Part shown: in pieces, positions 49,267 through 59,724 of the stretch
How positions within the stretch are numbered: position 1 is the first letter of the stretch
Layout of the letters: each line of letters opens with the position of its first letter
Source: Mycobacterium spongiae
Lineage (GTDB): Bacteria; Actinomycetota; Actinomycetes; Mycobacteriales; Mycobacteriaceae
Length of the DNA: 64,000 nt
Assembly (NCBI RefSeq): GCF_018278905.1
Contig: NZ_CP046600.1
Span: forward strand, 2,170,001 to 2,234,000
Reading direction: 5' to 3'
Notes under the pieces: model-generated
The model's database searches: none
What the model was told of the DNA's origin: nothing
Seen by the model: only the letters and a program-made list of their open reading frames with translations
Position numbers and translations under genes: made by a program

Positions 49267-50240
49267 CAACCGAAGTCAAAGACGAGCTGAGCCGCATTGT
49301 TGTGAAGTCCGTCAGTGCCCGGCGCGCCGAGGTCACTTCCCTGCTGCGGTTCGCCGGTGGTCTGCACATCGTGGCTGGCCGCGTCGTGGTCGAAGCCGAG
49401 CTTGACCTGGGTAACACCGCGCGCAGGTTGCGCAAGGACATCTTCGACCTCTACGGCTACAGCGCGGTTGTGCATGTGTTGTCGGGCAGCGGGATTCGCA
49501 AGAACACCCGGTATGTGCTGCGGGTCGCCAACGATGGCGAGGCCCTGGCGCGCCAAACCGGGCTCCTCGACCTGCGCGGACGTCCGGTGCGGGGGTTGCC
49601 GGCCCAGGTTGTGGGCGGCAGTATCGGCGACTCGGAAGCCGCGTGGCGAGGGGCTTTCTTGGCGCACGGGTCATTGACCGAGCCGGGGCGTTCGTCGGCC
49701 TTGGAGGTCAGCTGTCCCGGCCCAGAGGCGGCACTTGCGCTGGTGGGCGCGGCACGGCGGCTGGGGATCAGCGCGAAGGCCCGCGAGGTCCGTGGCGCCG
49801 ACCGCGTTGTCGTGCGCGATGGCGAGGCGATCGGCGCCCTGCTGACCCGGATGGGTGCCCAGGAAACCCGGCTGGTTTGGGAGGAGCGCCGGATGCGCCG
49901 CGAGGTGCGGGCGACGGCCAACCGGCTCGCCAATTTCGACGACGCAAATTTGCGTCGCTCGGCGCGGGCTGCGGTCGCCGCGGCCGCCCGGGTGGAGCGG
50001 GCGCTCGAGATACTCGGCGACACGGTGCCCGATCATCTGGCTTCGGCGGGCAAGCTTCGCGTTGAGCACCGTCAGGCCTCACTGGAGGAGCTCGGCCGTC
50101 TCGCTGACCCTCCGATGACGAAAGATGCTGTTGCCGGCCGTATTCGGCGGTTGTTGTCGATGGCCGATCGCAAAGCGAAGGTGGACGGCATCCCCGATAC
50201 GGAATCGGCGGTGACTCCCGACCTCCTCGAGGATGCCTAG
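49263..50240 (+). CDS. whiA: sporulation/cell-division regulator WhiA
   Basis: DNA-binding protein, best known in Streptomyces, where it activates ftsZ and other division genes with WhiB. 325 residues: an N-terminal domain of the homing-endonuclease (LAGLIDADG) fold without catalytic residues ([14 protein letters not shown] to [15 protein letters not shown]) and a C-terminal helix-turn-helix ([29 protein letters not shown]). ATG 49263 overlaps the upstream stop by 4 bases; GTG 49257 would add two residues. Last gene of the operon. Confidence 0.96.
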   Translation: MTTEVKDELSRIVVKSVSARRAEVTSLLRFAGGLHIVAGRVVVEAELDLGNTARRLRKDIFDLYGYSAVVHVLSGSGIRKNTRYVLRVANDGEALARQTGLLDLRGRPVRGLPAQVVGGSIGDSEAAWRGAFLAHGSLTEPGRSSALEVSCPGPEAALALVGAARRLGISAKAREVRGADRVVVRDGEAIGALLTRMGAQETRLVWEERRMRREVRATANRLANFDDANLRRSARAAVAAAARVERALEILGDTVPDHLASAGKLRVEHRQASLEELGRLADPPMTKDAVAGRIRRLLSMADRKAKVDGIPDTESAVTPDLLEDA

Positions 50241-50335
50241 CCGGCGGGCAGTCGATAACCACCGTACAAGCCAAATCGTTGTGAGATTGCCAGAGAAGCT
50301 GGCCGTGGCATGTGGGCGAGGGCTACGGTCGTAGA

Positions 50336-51721
50336 ATGAAGCGGCTTTCGAGTGTTGATGCGGCATTTTGGTCGGCGGAAACCGCCGGCTGGCATATGCA
50401 TGTGGGTGCGCTCGCCATCTGCGATCCGACTGACGCGCCCGACTACAGTTTTGCGCTACTGCGGGAACTGCTCATCGAGCGGCTGCCCGAGATCCCGCAG
50501 TTGCGGTGGCGTGTGACTGGTGCTCCGCTTGGGCTGGACCGGCCGTGGTTCGTCGAGGACCAGGACCTTGACGTCGACTTTCATATTCGGCGCATCGGCG
50601 TTCCCGCTCCCGGGGGCCGGCGGGAGCTCGAGGAGCTCGTCGGCCGGTTGATGTCCTACAAGCTGGACCGGTCGCGGCCGCTATGGGAATTGTGGGTCAT
50701 CGAGGGTGTCGAGGGCGGCCGCATCGCGACGTTGACCAAGATGCACCATGCCATCGTCGACGGGGTTTCTGGCGCGGGGTTGGGCGAAATCCTGTTGGAC
50801 CTGGCGCCGGAACCGCGCCCTGCGCAAAAGGAAACCGTTGGGTTCGTCGGATTCCAGATCCCGGGATTGGAGCGGCGCGCGATCGGCGCGCTCGTCAACG
50901 TCGGAATCATGACGCCGTTTCGCATTGCCCGGCTGATGGAGCAGACGGTACGTCAGCAGATCGCGGTGTTCGGTATTCGAGCCAAACCGCCGCGGTACTT
51001 CGATGCGCCCAAAACCCGGTTCAACGCGGCCGTGTCGCCGCACCGCCGGGTTACCGGCTGCCGGGTCGAGCTCGCTCGCGTCAAGGCGGTCAAGGACGCG
51101 TTCGGTGTGAAGCTCAACGACGTGGTGCTTGCCCTGGTGGCCGGAGCGGCCCGCGAATATCTGCAGAAGCGCGACGAGTTGCCGGCCAAGCCGTTGATCG
51201 CTCAGATTCCTGTCTCAACCCGCACGGATCAAACGATGGCCGATGTCGGGAATCAGGTCAGCTCGATGACCGCTTCGCTCGAAACCCATATCGACGACCC
51301 CGGCGAGCGACTCGCGGCTATCCACGAGAGCACCCAAAGCGCCAAGGAGATGGCCAAGGCGCTGTCGGCGCATCAGATCATGGGCCTCACCGAAACCACA
51401 CCGCCGGGGCTGCTTCAGCTGGCGGCCCGCGCATACACGGCCACTGGGCTGTCACAAAACCTGGCGCCGATCAACGTCGTGGTGTCCAACGTCCCGGGTC
51501 CGCAGTTCCCGCTGTACATGGCCGGTGCCAAACTGGATTCGCTGGTGCCACTTGGGCCACCGGTCATGGACGTCGCGCTGAACATCACCTGCTTCTCCTA
51601 CGAGAACCAGTTGGACTTCGGTTTCGTGACTACCCCCGAGGTGGCGCACGACATCGACGAGATGGCCGACGCCGTCGAGCCGGCGTTGGCCGACTTGGAA
51701 CGCGCCGCCGACCTGTGTTGA
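50336..51721 (+). CDS. wax ester synthase/diacylglycerol acyltransferase, Rv1425-like
   Basis: 461 residues. The acyl-CoA:alcohol acyltransferase motif HHxxxDG is [11 protein letters not shown] near residue 142. Family blocks [12 protein letters not shown] at the N-terminus, [12 protein letters not shown] and [21 protein letters not shown] are present. Such enzymes make triacylglycerol or wax esters from acyl-CoA. ATG 50336 matches the M. tuberculosis start (MKRLSSVD). It is 95 bases from whiA and convergent with lipO; the two lie in a lipid-metabolism cluster. Confidence 0.93.
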   Translation: MKRLSSVDAAFWSAETAGWHMHVGALAICDPTDAPDYSFALLRELLIERLPEIPQLRWRVTGAPLGLDRPWFVEDQDLDVDFHIRRIGVPAPGGRRELEELVGRLMSYKLDRSRPLWELWVIEGVEGGRIATLTKMHHAIVDGVSGAGLGEILLDLAPEPRPAQKETVGFVGFQIPGLERRAIGALVNVGIMTPFRIARLMEQTVRQQIAVFGIRAKPPRYFDAPKTRFNAAVSPHRRVTGCRVELARVKAVKDAFGVKLNDVVLALVAGAAREYLQKRDELPAKPLIAQIPVSTRTDQTMADVGNQVSSMTASLETHIDDPGERLAAIHESTQSAKEMAKALSAHQIMGLTETTPPGLLQLAARAYTATGLSQNLAPINVVVSNVPGPQFPLYMAGAKLDSLVPLGPPVMDVALNITCFSYENQLDFGFVTTPEVAHDIDEMADAVEPALADLERAADLC

Positions 51722-51818
51722 GCGGCTGAAGCGCAGCGCCAACGAGACCGATGTAAAATCCGAAATACGCTCCCAGACAAGGCTTTAGAGTCTGGCTCCG
51801 ACTCCAGAGGCCCGGAGA

Positions 51819-53093
51819 TCAGCCTCGGTTTGTTGCGTACACCCAGGACAGAAACCGGGCAACGGCCTCAGCGGTCTGGTGTGCCCGCGGCGAGCCGAAG
51901 ATGTCGAAAGCATGCTGAGCGTTGGGCAGCTCCGCGTAGGCGACCGGGGCTTTGGACACCGCCCGCAGTTCGCCGACGAATTCGCGCGCCTCGACCACCG
52001 GGATAAGGGAATCATCGTGTCCGTGCAGCACGAAGAACGGCGGCGCATCGGCCCGCACGCGCTGGATCGGCGACGCATCGAGAAAGACGTCCCGGTGTGT
52101 GCTGAATTTCTGCTTGACCACCAGCTTTTCGAGTAGCCCGACGAACTCGGCTCGGCCTTTGGCCTCGGTGGAGAACCAGTCATAGCGCCCGTATATGGGC
52201 ACCGCGGCCATCACCGAGGTGTCGGCTTCTTCGAAGCCGGGCTGGAACTTGGGGTCGTCGGGGGTCAGAGCCGCCAGCGCGGACAGGTGGCCGCCGGCTG
52301 ACCCACCGCTGATCGCGACGAAGTTCGGGTCCCCACCGTAGGCCGCGATGTTCGCCTTGACCCACGCCAGCGCGCGTTTGACATCAACGATGTGCGCCGG
52401 CCAGGCGTGCAGCGGGGAAACGCGATAGTTCAAGGACACACACACCCAGCCGCGCGAAACCAGGTGATTCATGAGGGGATAGGCCTGCGGACGCCGCCAC
52501 CCGAGTACCCACGCACCACCGGGCACCTGCACCAGCACTGGCGCCTTTCCGTCGCGTGGCAAGTCTCGGCGCCGCCAGATATCGGCCAAGTTGGCGCGCC
52601 GGTGCGGCCCGTAGGCCACAATGTGTGTCTTCTCGACATAGCGACGGCGCGCCACGGTGGTGCGTAACGGCAGCTGGCGTTGGCCCCCGCGCGTGGCACG
52701 GGTGGCCGTCCTAGGTGCGGCGGGGAGTTCCTCGGCGTAGTCGGGTCCGAGTTGTTCGCGCAGCCCGGCTTCAAGCACCGGACCTGGAGTGGTGACGCCG
52801 CGGTAGCGAATCACTGCGAGAATGGCCCACGCCGCGGCTGTCAGGGCCAATGCCGCCGTTCCCTTCCGGCCTGCGAAGTCGCCACGGCGCCCGCGGCGCA
52901 AGGCGTCGAGCGCCGAAGCGGTCAGGTACAAACCCGGCACCTCGGATGTCGGCCACCCGAACCAGAACACCAGGAACGAGGCAAAGGGGTGACGAGTTAT
53001 CGGGCGCAATCCGTTGGCGGCATTGATGAATTCGACTGCCCCACGCGTCAGGGGCCGTGGGCGTCGCAGTAGCTGCGGCCGCCGAAGTCTCAT
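51819..53093 (-). CDS. lipO: alpha/beta hydrolase LipO
   Basis: 424 residues, HSL-like esterase/lipase. A hydrophobic N-terminal segment around residues 80-95 (ALALTAAAWAILAV) may anchor it in the membrane. The oxyanion region is VQVPGGAWVLG, the nucleophile is in AISGGSAGGHLSA, the acid is Asp in HGHDDSLIP and the His is in AQHAFDIFG. The start overlaps the fadD12 stop by 4 bases, so the acyl-CoA ligase and the lipase are co-translated. Substrate not known. Confidence 0.92.
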   Translation of the reverse strand: MRLRRPQLLRRPRPLTRGAVEFINAANGLRPITRHPFASFLVFWFGWPTSEVPGLYLTASALDALRRGRRGDFAGRKGTAALALTAAAWAILAVIRYRGVTTPGPVLEAGLREQLGPDYAEELPAAPRTATRATRGGQRQLPLRTTVARRRYVEKTHIVAYGPHRRANLADIWRRRDLPRDGKAPVLVQVPGGAWVLGWRRPQAYPLMNHLVSRGWVCVSLNYRVSPLHAWPAHIVDVKRALAWVKANIAAYGGDPNFVAISGGSAGGHLSALAALTPDDPKFQPGFEEADTSVMAAVPIYGRYDWFSTEAKGRAEFVGLLEKLVVKQKFSTHRDVFLDASPIQRVRADAPPFFVLHGHDDSLIPVVEAREFVGELRAVSKAPVAYAELPNAQHAFDIFGSPRAHQTAEAVARFLSWVYATNRG

Positions 53094-54736
53094 GAGCCGG
53101 TGACCCTTGCCTGCAATTCGGAACGCAGGATCTTGCCGGTGCTGCCGCGCGGAAGCTCGTCGAGGACCGCTAGTTCGCGTGGCACTTTGTAGTTGGCCAG
53201 GTTCTCGCGGATATGTTGCTTGAGGGCCTCCGGCGTCGCCTTCGCGTCGGGCTCGGCGCTGGGCTCGAGCACAACAAAAGCCGCTAGTCGCTGGCCGTAT
53301 TGCTCGTCGTCCACGCCGATGACCGCGGCCTCGGCCACCGCCGGGTGGGCCGCCAGCGTCTTCTCCACTTCGATCGGATAGACATTCTCGCCCCCGGAGA
53401 CGATCATCTCGTCATCGCGGCCGACGACGAACAGCCGGCCGTTGTTGTCGAGGTACCCGACATCGCCCGATGACATGAACCCTGCGTGGAAATCCTTGGT
53501 GCTACCCGACGTGTAGCCGTCGAATTGGGAATCATTGCGGACATAGATCGTCCCGACCTCACCCTTGGGAACCTCGTTGAAATCCTGGTCGAGGATCCTG
53601 ATCTCGGTTCCTACGGCAGGACGGCCCGCGGTGTCGGGGGCGGCGCGCAGGTCGGTCGGCGTCGCGGTGGCGATCATGCCGGCTTCGGTGGCGTTGTAGT
53701 TGTTATAGATGACGTCGCCGAACTGATCCATGAACGCGATGACGACGTCGGGTCGCATGCGTGAACCGGATGCGGCGGCGAACCGCAACGATCGGCCGCT
53801 GTAGTGGTTGCGAACGTCGTCCGGCAACTCCATGATCCGGTCGAACATGACCGGCACCACCGCCAGGCCCGTCGCCCTATGGCGGTCGATGAGGTCCAAA
53901 GTGGCCTCCGGGTCGAACTTGCGGCGGGTGACGACCGTACAGGCCAGCGAGGAGGCCAGCACGAGTTGGGAAAAACCCCAGGCATGGAACATCGGTGCGA
54001 CGATCACGATGGGCTCCTCAGCCCGCCACGGCGTGCGATCGAGGATGCCCTTGAGTGTGCTGATTCCACCCCCACCGCCAGAATGCTTGGCGCCCTTGGG
54101 GGTTCCTGTAGTTCCTGAGGTGAGCAGGATCATCTTGCCCTTGCGGCCGGTGCGTTCGGGCTGCTGCCCGGCGTGCGCGGCGATGAGGCTCTCCACGGTC
54201 AGGTCGCCGCGGTCTTCGCCCCACGCCACGATGCGGGTGGTTTCCGGCTGGTCAGCGAATGCTCGATCCACCGTGCTCGTGAATTCTTCGTCGTAGATGA
54301 CGGTGTCGACGCCTTCTCGGGTCACCACGTCCGCTAGTGCCGGCCCGGCAAATGCGGTGTTGAGCAGCAAGACGTCGGCGCCAATCCGATTGGCCGCAAT
54401 CAGCGCATCGACGAAACCGCGATGGTTACGGCACATGATTCCGATGACGCGCGGCTGCCCAGTCGGCGAACCGGTGTGGCGGGTCTGTAGCGCCGCGGCC
54501 AACGCGTCGCCACGTTCATCGAGCTGTCGCCACGTCAACGTGCCCAGTTCGTCGATCAGGCCGGGCCGCTCCGGGCAGCGTTGCGCCGCTCCGGCAAAGC
54601 CGGATGTGATACCCATGCCTTCGTGGCGCATGGCGGCTGCGATTTTCACGTACCGGTCAGGCCGCATGGGTGCGATCATCCCGGCGCGCCGCAGCGTGGT
54701 CACTAGACCCAGGATCTGGCTGATGCGAGATGGCAT
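53090..54736 (-). CDS. fadD12: long-chain acyl-CoA synthetase FadD12
   Basis: 548-residue ANL-superfamily ligase that activates fatty acids as acyl-AMP and then acyl-CoA. The P-loop-like motif ILLTSGTTGTPKGAKHS is near residue 203, YNNYNATEAGM is the A5 motif, SGDVGYLDNNGRLFVVGRDDEMIVSGGENVYPIEVE is the A7/A8 hinge and PRGSTGKILRSEL has the C-terminal catalytic Lys. It sits between lipO and an acyltransferase gene (3 bases away), giving a plausible activation-transfer-hydrolysis set. Confidence 0.95.
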   Translation of the reverse strand: MPSRISQILGLVTTLRRAGMIAPMRPDRYVKIAAAMRHEGMGITSGFAGAAQRCPERPGLIDELGTLTWRQLDERGDALAAALQTRHTGSPTGQPRVIGIMCRNHRGFVDALIAANRIGADVLLLNTAFAGPALADVVTREGVDTVIYDEEFTSTVDRAFADQPETTRIVAWGEDRGDLTVESLIAAHAGQQPERTGRKGKMILLTSGTTGTPKGAKHSGGGGGISTLKGILDRTPWRAEEPIVIVAPMFHAWGFSQLVLASSLACTVVTRRKFDPEATLDLIDRHRATGLAVVPVMFDRIMELPDDVRNHYSGRSLRFAAASGSRMRPDVVIAFMDQFGDVIYNNYNATEAGMIATATPTDLRAAPDTAGRPAVGTEIRILDQDFNEVPKGEVGTIYVRNDSQFDGYTSGSTKDFHAGFMSSGDVGYLDNNGRLFVVGRDDEMIVSGGENVYPIEVEKTLAAHPAVAEAAVIGVDDEQYGQRLAAFVVLEPSAEPDAKATPEALKQHIRENLANYKVPRELAVLDELPRGSTGKILRSELQARVTGS

Positions 54737-54739
54737 TGT

Positions 54740-55555
54740 TCAGCCCAGAATTGGGAAGCGGCGTTCGGCGGCGAGCTGGTCGAGGCCCTGCTGCATGACC
54801 GACCGCACGTGTTCGTCGACCTCGTCGACGTCGGGGTCCTCGCCGAATTGCTCGGCAATGTCGACGGGTTGGAGGACTTGCGTCACGATCTTGGCGGGCA
54901 GCGGCAGGTTGGGCGGGATCGTGGCGCTCAACCCGAACGGAAAGCCGAACGATATCGGCAGGATCTCGCTGCGCAGCAGCCGCTTCAGCTGGAGCCGCCG
55001 GGCCAGCCACATGCCGCGGGACAGATAGAGCTGACTTTCCTGCCCGCCGATGGACACCGCGGGCACGATGGGTACGCCGGCGTCGATCGCCGTGCTGACG
55101 TAGCCCTTGCGGCCGTTGAAGTCGATGACGTTCTCCGAGAACGTTGGCCGGTATGCGTCGTAGTCGCCGCCGGGAAAGACGACCACCACACCGCCGGACC
55201 GCAATGCCGTGGCCGCGTTCTCCCGGTTGGCACGGATGTAGCCGGTGCGCCGGAAGAAGTCCCCACTGAGGCCCTTAAAGAGGATGTCGTGGCTCAGGGT
55301 GTAGACCGGTCGGTCGTAGCCGAACGTCTCGTAGAAGTCGACGCTGAACACCGGGACGTCCATTGGGAACATGCCGCCGGAGTGATTGGCGACAACCAGT
55401 GCTCCGCCCGGTGGGAAAGCGTCCAGACCACGCACTTCAGACCGGTGGTAGGTCTTGAGGATCGGGCGCATCAAACCGACCAGACGCTGGGTCAAGCCCG
55501 GGTCGAATTTGCCGATGTCGTCGTCGTCAACCTCTGGGTTGTCGGTATCGCTCAC
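54740..55555 (-). CDS. 1-acyl-glycerol-phosphate-type acyltransferase, Rv1428c-like
   Basis: 271 residues of the PlsC/LPLAT superfamily. The catalytic motif is VVANHSGGMFPMD (H then D, spaced wider than the usual HX4D, as in DGAT2/MGAT-type enzymes), followed by FPGGDYDAYRP, the glycerol-phosphate-binding block, and VPIVPAVSIGGQES. No clear transmembrane helix, so probably peripheral. First gene of the acyltransferase-fadD12-lipO operon. Acceptor unknown. Confidence 0.88.
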   Translation of the reverse strand: MSDTDNPEVDDDDIGKFDPGLTQRLVGLMRPILKTYHRSEVRGLDAFPPGGALVVANHSGGMFPMDVPVFSVDFYETFGYDRPVYTLSHDILFKGLSGDFFRRTGYIRANRENAATALRSGGVVVVFPGGDYDAYRPTFSENVIDFNGRKGYVSTAIDAGVPIVPAVSIGGQESQLYLSRGMWLARRLQLKRLLRSEILPISFGFPFGLSATIPPNLPLPAKIVTQVLQPVDIAEQFGEDPDVDEVDEHVRSVMQQGLDQLAAERRFPILG

Positions 55556-55915
55556 TGTGCTCCCTTGTGGCTAGCTCGAGGCTCCATTGCCCGCGTCGCG
55601 TCCCTCGATGGTAGCGATCGCAGGTAGGGTCGCCACGCCGGCGCTTCTTGGCGCCGGTTTCTGGTGCCGGTTTCTGGTGCCGGCAGCGCGGGTAACAACG
55701 CACGCCGCATCGATGACCGAATCCGCCCCTGCTGGCGGACCTCCTGGGGTTACTGAGCAGGTTCGGATCACCGGCAACCGGCTGCAGGGGCGGTTTTGGT
55801 GAGAAAAGCCTCGTAAACGGTCCACGCCCCGGTTAGATCGGGATAGCATCCACCCCGACCAAAGGGTGCCGGCCGCAGACAGTAGCCGGGTCGGCGGAGT
55901 GGCCGGAGGGGCGAG
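55556..55915. other. 360-bp gap before the PE gene, no gene supported
   Basis: H37Rv has a gene (Rv1429) between the acyltransferase and PE16, as I recall it; it is not present here. A 71-codon plus-strand frame (55587-55802) has no recognisable product. GCGCCGGTTTCTGGTGCCGGTTTCTGGTGCCGG at 55652-55684 is a short direct repeat. The promoter of the PE gene probably lies in the AT-richer part near 55835-55870. Confidence 0.45.
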
Positions 55916-57775
55916 ATGTCGTTCGTGGTGGCGGCGCCGGAGTTGTTGGCGGCGGCGGCCTCCGATCTGGAGGGCGTTGGCTCGGCGGTGACCGCGGCCA
56001 ATGCGGCGGCCGCGGCCGCGACCACGCGCGTCGCGGCCGCCGCCGCCGACGAAGTGTCCGCGGCCATCGCCGCGCTGTTCGGCGCGCATGCCTTGGAATA
56101 TCAGGCCATCAGTGCGCAGGCAGCGGCTTTTTCCGAGCGGTTTGCGCAGGCGCTCAACGCGGGGGCGGGGTCGTATGCCAGTGCCGAGGCCGCCGCCGCG
56201 TTGCTCCTGGGCAACGTACAACGCGATGTGCTCACTGCGGTGAACCCGCCGATCCAGGCGCTCGTGAGTGGGGCCGGGCAGGCCGTCGTCGCTGAGGGCA
56301 GCGCGGCTACTCGTGTCGCCACGATGATGGACTCGGTGATCGCGGCTACTCAGAACAACGCCCTGATCATGGGCTCAACCGGGACCCCGAACCCGGGTGC
56401 GAGGTACGTGCGCCAGGTCTATGACCTGTTCATTGCCCCCGACTACCCGGGCTACACGCGATCCGGCCTGTACACGCCCGCAGAGTTTCAGCCATTTACC
56501 GGAATCCCCAGCCTGACCTTTGACCAGTCCGTGGCCCAGGGGGTCATCGAGCTGCACACCGCGATCATGCAGCAATACGCCGCTGGCAACAACGCCGTCA
56601 TATTGGGCTTCTCCCAGAGCGCGACGGTGGCCAGTTTCGAAATGAATCTCCTCCAAACCTTGCCGGTCGGCCTGCGGCCGAGCCCAGACGAGCTAGCATT
56701 CGTCCTGCTCGGTAACCCCGTCAACCCCAATGGCGGCATTCTCGCGCGGTTTCCCGGTCTGTTCCTGCAGTCGATGGGTCTAACATTCAGCGGCGCGACT
56801 CCGGTCACTGAGTATCCGACCACGGTGTATACGACTCAGTACGACGGCTATGCCGACTTCCCGCAATATCCGCTCAATATCGTCGCCGACCTCAATGCGC
56901 TGCTGGGTATTTTCTATTCGCACTCGCTCTATCCTGACCTCACGCCCGAGCAGGTTGCCTCCGGCGTCGTTTTGCCGACGTCTCCGTCCGCCGTCAATAC
57001 CACCTATATTCTGATTCCCAACGAGAATTTGCCGCTGCTGGAGCCTTTTCGCGGGGTCGTGCCCGAGCCGGTGCTGGATCTGGTCGAGCCCAATTTGCGG
57101 GTGATCATCGAGTTGGGCTATGACCGCGGCGGATACGCTGATGTACCCACACCGGCCGGGCTGTTCCCGACCCACATCAATCCGTTCACTGTCGCGGGCG
57201 ACCTTGCTTATGGGACCGGGCTGGGAATCGATAACGCGCTAGCTCACTACGGGCTGGGGCCGCTGCCGAAGCCACCGAACCTGCCGATCGTGCCGGAGGG
57301 GCCGATCGGCTCGCTGGCGCTACCGAGCTTGCCGCCGATCCTGCCCGATACGATCTATGTTCCACCGCAGATCGGTGGCCTCATCGACGGCCCGCTCAAT
57401 GGACTGAACGATGTGGTAGATACCGTCATCAACGACCAAATCAATCCCGTCATCACGTCAACCATTTACCAGCAGGGCGGCGAGCTTGCGGCGGCCGCGA
57501 CGAGCCACGGCGCTTCCGACCGGGTTATTAGTGCCATCAATACTGGCCGGATAGTGTTGCCGATTATTGTTGAAGGACCGGGCGTCTTTGTCGCCACCGA
57601 TACTCACTACCTGGTCAATGCGACGACGGACTTGGCTGCCGGTGACCTTCGCGGATTCAGTCAGAACCTGCAACTCATCCCCGCTACCAACACGATGTTG
57701 CTCGTGTCTGGCTTTGGAATTTCCGCAGTAGGGCTCGTGGGCATACTGGGCGGTACGAACCCGTTTCCGATTTAG
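55916..57775 (+). CDS. PE-family protein with PE-PPE serine esterase domain, PE16-like
   Basis: 619 residues. The N-terminal PE domain (1-93, [20 protein letters not shown]) should direct ESX-type export. The PE-PPE domain (about 150-380) is an alpha/beta serine hydrolase with the nucleophile motif GFSQS (Ser near residue 233), and [11 protein letters not shown] downstream. M. tuberculosis PE16 (Rv1430) has esterase activity on short-chain esters. This protein is longer at the C-terminus (by about 90 residues in my memory of 528), with Pro/Leu-rich segments ([25 protein letters not shown]) and a final hydrophobic stretch. Confidence 0.92.
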   Translation: MSFVVAAPELLAAAASDLEGVGSAVTAANAAAAAATTRVAAAAADEVSAAIAALFGAHALEYQAISAQAAAFSERFAQALNAGAGSYASAEAAAALLLGNVQRDVLTAVNPPIQALVSGAGQAVVAEGSAATRVATMMDSVIAATQNNALIMGSTGTPNPGARYVRQVYDLFIAPDYPGYTRSGLYTPAEFQPFTGIPSLTFDQSVAQGVIELHTAIMQQYAAGNNAVILGFSQSATVASFEMNLLQTLPVGLRPSPDELAFVLLGNPVNPNGGILARFPGLFLQSMGLTFSGATPVTEYPTTVYTTQYDGYADFPQYPLNIVADLNALLGIFYSHSLYPDLTPEQVASGVVLPTSPSAVNTTYILIPNENLPLLEPFRGVVPEPVLDLVEPNLRVIIELGYDRGGYADVPTPAGLFPTHINPFTVAGDLAYGTGLGIDNALAHYGLGPLPKPPNLPIVPEGPIGSLALPSLPPILPDTIYVPPQIGGLIDGPLNGLNDVVDTVINDQINPVITSTIYQQGGELAAAATSHGASDRVISAINTGRIVLPIIVEGPGVFVATDTHYLVNATTDLAAGDLRGFSQNLQLIPATNTMLLVSGFGISAVGLVGILGGTNPFPI

Positions 57776-57954
57776 TTGGCGGTTATCCTATGTGGCGTGT
57801 GATCGCGTCTGATGTGCGGCGGGCTGGAGGGTGGTGCGATGGGTGTTCTGGCTGCGCCGTTGCCGTGTCCGCCACCATCTCCCCCTTGCTCGACCCGCCA
57901 ATTACCCTATCCGCCAATTGATTTCATGCCGTCGTCAACGGGAATGAGGCCGCC

Positions 57955-59724
57955 GTGGGATTCATGACACCGGTACTCCCGGACGTCGATCGGGACGCGT
58001 GGCTGACCCAGCCGCGCGCGGCGCGACTGAAAATCGTGACTCGGCACTGGGTGGAACACGGCTTTGGAACTCCGTACGCGGTGTATCTGCTCTACCTGCT
58101 CAAGATCGCGGTGTACATCGCCGCGCCCGCGGCGATCATCTCGCTGACCCCTGGGCTGGGCGGGCTGGGCCGCATCGCCGACTGGTGGACGCAACCGATT
58201 GTCTACCAGAAGGTCATCATCTTCACGCTGCTGTTCGAGGTACTGGGCCTCGGTTGTGGATCCGGGCCCCTCACGGGGCGGTTCTGGCCGCCCATCGGGG
58301 GGTTCCTCTATTGGTTGCGCCCCAACACCATCCGACTTCCGGCCTGGCCGGACAAGGTTCCGCTGACCCGCGGCGATACCCGCACCATCGCCGACGTCGT
58401 CTTGTATGCCGTCGTGTTGGGCGGCGGGGTGTGGGCGCTGTTGGCACCCGGGCAGGGCGGGCCGGTCACCGCCGCCGGCGATGTCGGTGTGATCGACCCT
58501 GTACTGGTAGTGCCGCCGATCGTCGCGCTGGGGCTCTTGGGGTTGCGCGACAAGACCATATTCTTGGCTGCGCGTGGCGAACACTACTGGTTGAAACTCT
58601 TCGTGTTCTTCTTCCCCTTTGTCGATCAGGTCGCGGCGTTCAAGATCATCATGCTCGCCTTGTGGTGGGGGGCGGCGACCTCCAAACTCAACCACCATTT
58701 CCCGTACGTGGTGTCGGTGATGACCAGCAACAATGCGCTGCTGCGGGGCAGATTGTTCAACCGCGTCAAGCACATGCTCTACCTGGATCCGGTCAACGAC
58801 CTGCGACCTTCGTGGTTGCCGAAACTCATGGCACATGTTGGTGGGACTACCGCCGAGTTCCTGGTGCCGGCAATTCTAGTTCTCGTCGCCGGTGACCAAC
58901 CGTGGCGGTGGTTCCTCATCGGGTTCATGGTGATCTTCCACCTCAACATCCTGTCGAACCTGCCGATGGGCGTTCCGTTGGAGTGGAACGTTTTCTTCAT
59001 TTTTTCGCTGTTCTACTTGTTCGGGCACTACGGCTCGATCCGTGCCACCGATCTCCGGTCACCGCTGCTGCTGGCTATCGTGATGGTCGCGGTTGCCGTT
59101 GTGATTGCGGGAAACCTTTTCCCGGACAAGATTTCGTTCTTGCCCGCCATGCGCTACTACGCTGGCAACTGGGCCACCAGTGTGTGGTGCTTTCGCGCGG
59201 ATGCCCGCGGTGGTGCGGAGGCCAAGATCGAAGCCAACGTTGTGAAAAGCTCGGCGCTCGTTGTCAATCAACTTGCCAAGTTCTACGACGCGCAGACGGC
59301 AGAAATCATGGCCGACAAGACGGCCGCGTTTCGGGCTATGCACACTCACGGCAGGGCGCTCAACGGACTCTTGCCGCGCGCGTTGGGAAGTGAGGCCGAC
59401 GAGGCCGACTATCGCGTTCGTGAGGGCGAGATCGTGGCCGGACCCCTCATCGGATGGAACTTCGGCGAGGGGCACTTGCACAACGAGCAGTTGGTGGCGG
59501 CGGTGCAGCGGCGCTGCAACTTTGAGGAGGGTGACGTCCGAGTCATCATCCTCGAAGGCCAACCGATCCACACGCAACGGCAGTGGTATCGCATCGTCGA
59601 CGCCAAGACCGGATTGGTGGAGGCGGGCTACGTGACCGTCGAGGATATGTTGTCTCGTCAGCCATGGCCGGAGCTCGGTGATGAATTCCCCGTCCACGTC
59701 ACGACTCAACGCACCACCCGATGA
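57955..59724 (+). CDS. DUF3556-type integral membrane protein, Rv1431-like
   Basis: 589 residues, with about eight to ten hydrophobic helices in residues ~35-400 and a soluble C-terminal domain. GTPYAVYLLYLLKIAVYI begins the membrane part, LVPAILVLVAGDQPWRWFLIGFMVIFHLNILSNLPMG has conserved polar residues, and the C-terminal region contains GWNFGEGHLHN and VIILEGQPIHTQRQWY. No enzymatic family can be named. GTG 57955 gives the length I recall for Rv1431. It overlaps the next gene by 4 bases (ATGA), suggesting a functional pair with the FAD oxidoreductase. Confidence 0.87.
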   Translation: MGFMTPVLPDVDRDAWLTQPRAARLKIVTRHWVEHGFGTPYAVYLLYLLKIAVYIAAPAAIISLTPGLGGLGRIADWWTQPIVYQKVIIFTLLFEVLGLGCGSGPLTGRFWPPIGGFLYWLRPNTIRLPAWPDKVPLTRGDTRTIADVVLYAVVLGGGVWALLAPGQGGPVTAAGDVGVIDPVLVVPPIVALGLLGLRDKTIFLAARGEHYWLKLFVFFFPFVDQVAAFKIIMLALWWGAATSKLNHHFPYVVSVMTSNNALLRGRLFNRVKHMLYLDPVNDLRPSWLPKLMAHVGGTTAEFLVPAILVLVAGDQPWRWFLIGFMVIFHLNILSNLPMGVPLEWNVFFIFSLFYLFGHYGSIRATDLRSPLLLAIVMVAVAVVIAGNLFPDKISFLPAMRYYAGNWATSVWCFRADARGGAEAKIEANVVKSSALVVNQLAKFYDAQTAEIMADKTAAFRAMHTHGRALNGLLPRALGSEADEADYRVREGEIVAGPLIGWNFGEGHLHNEQLVAAVQRRCNFEEGDVRVIILEGQPIHTQRQWYRIVDAKTGLVEAGYVTVEDMLSRQPWPELGDEFPVHVTTQRTTR

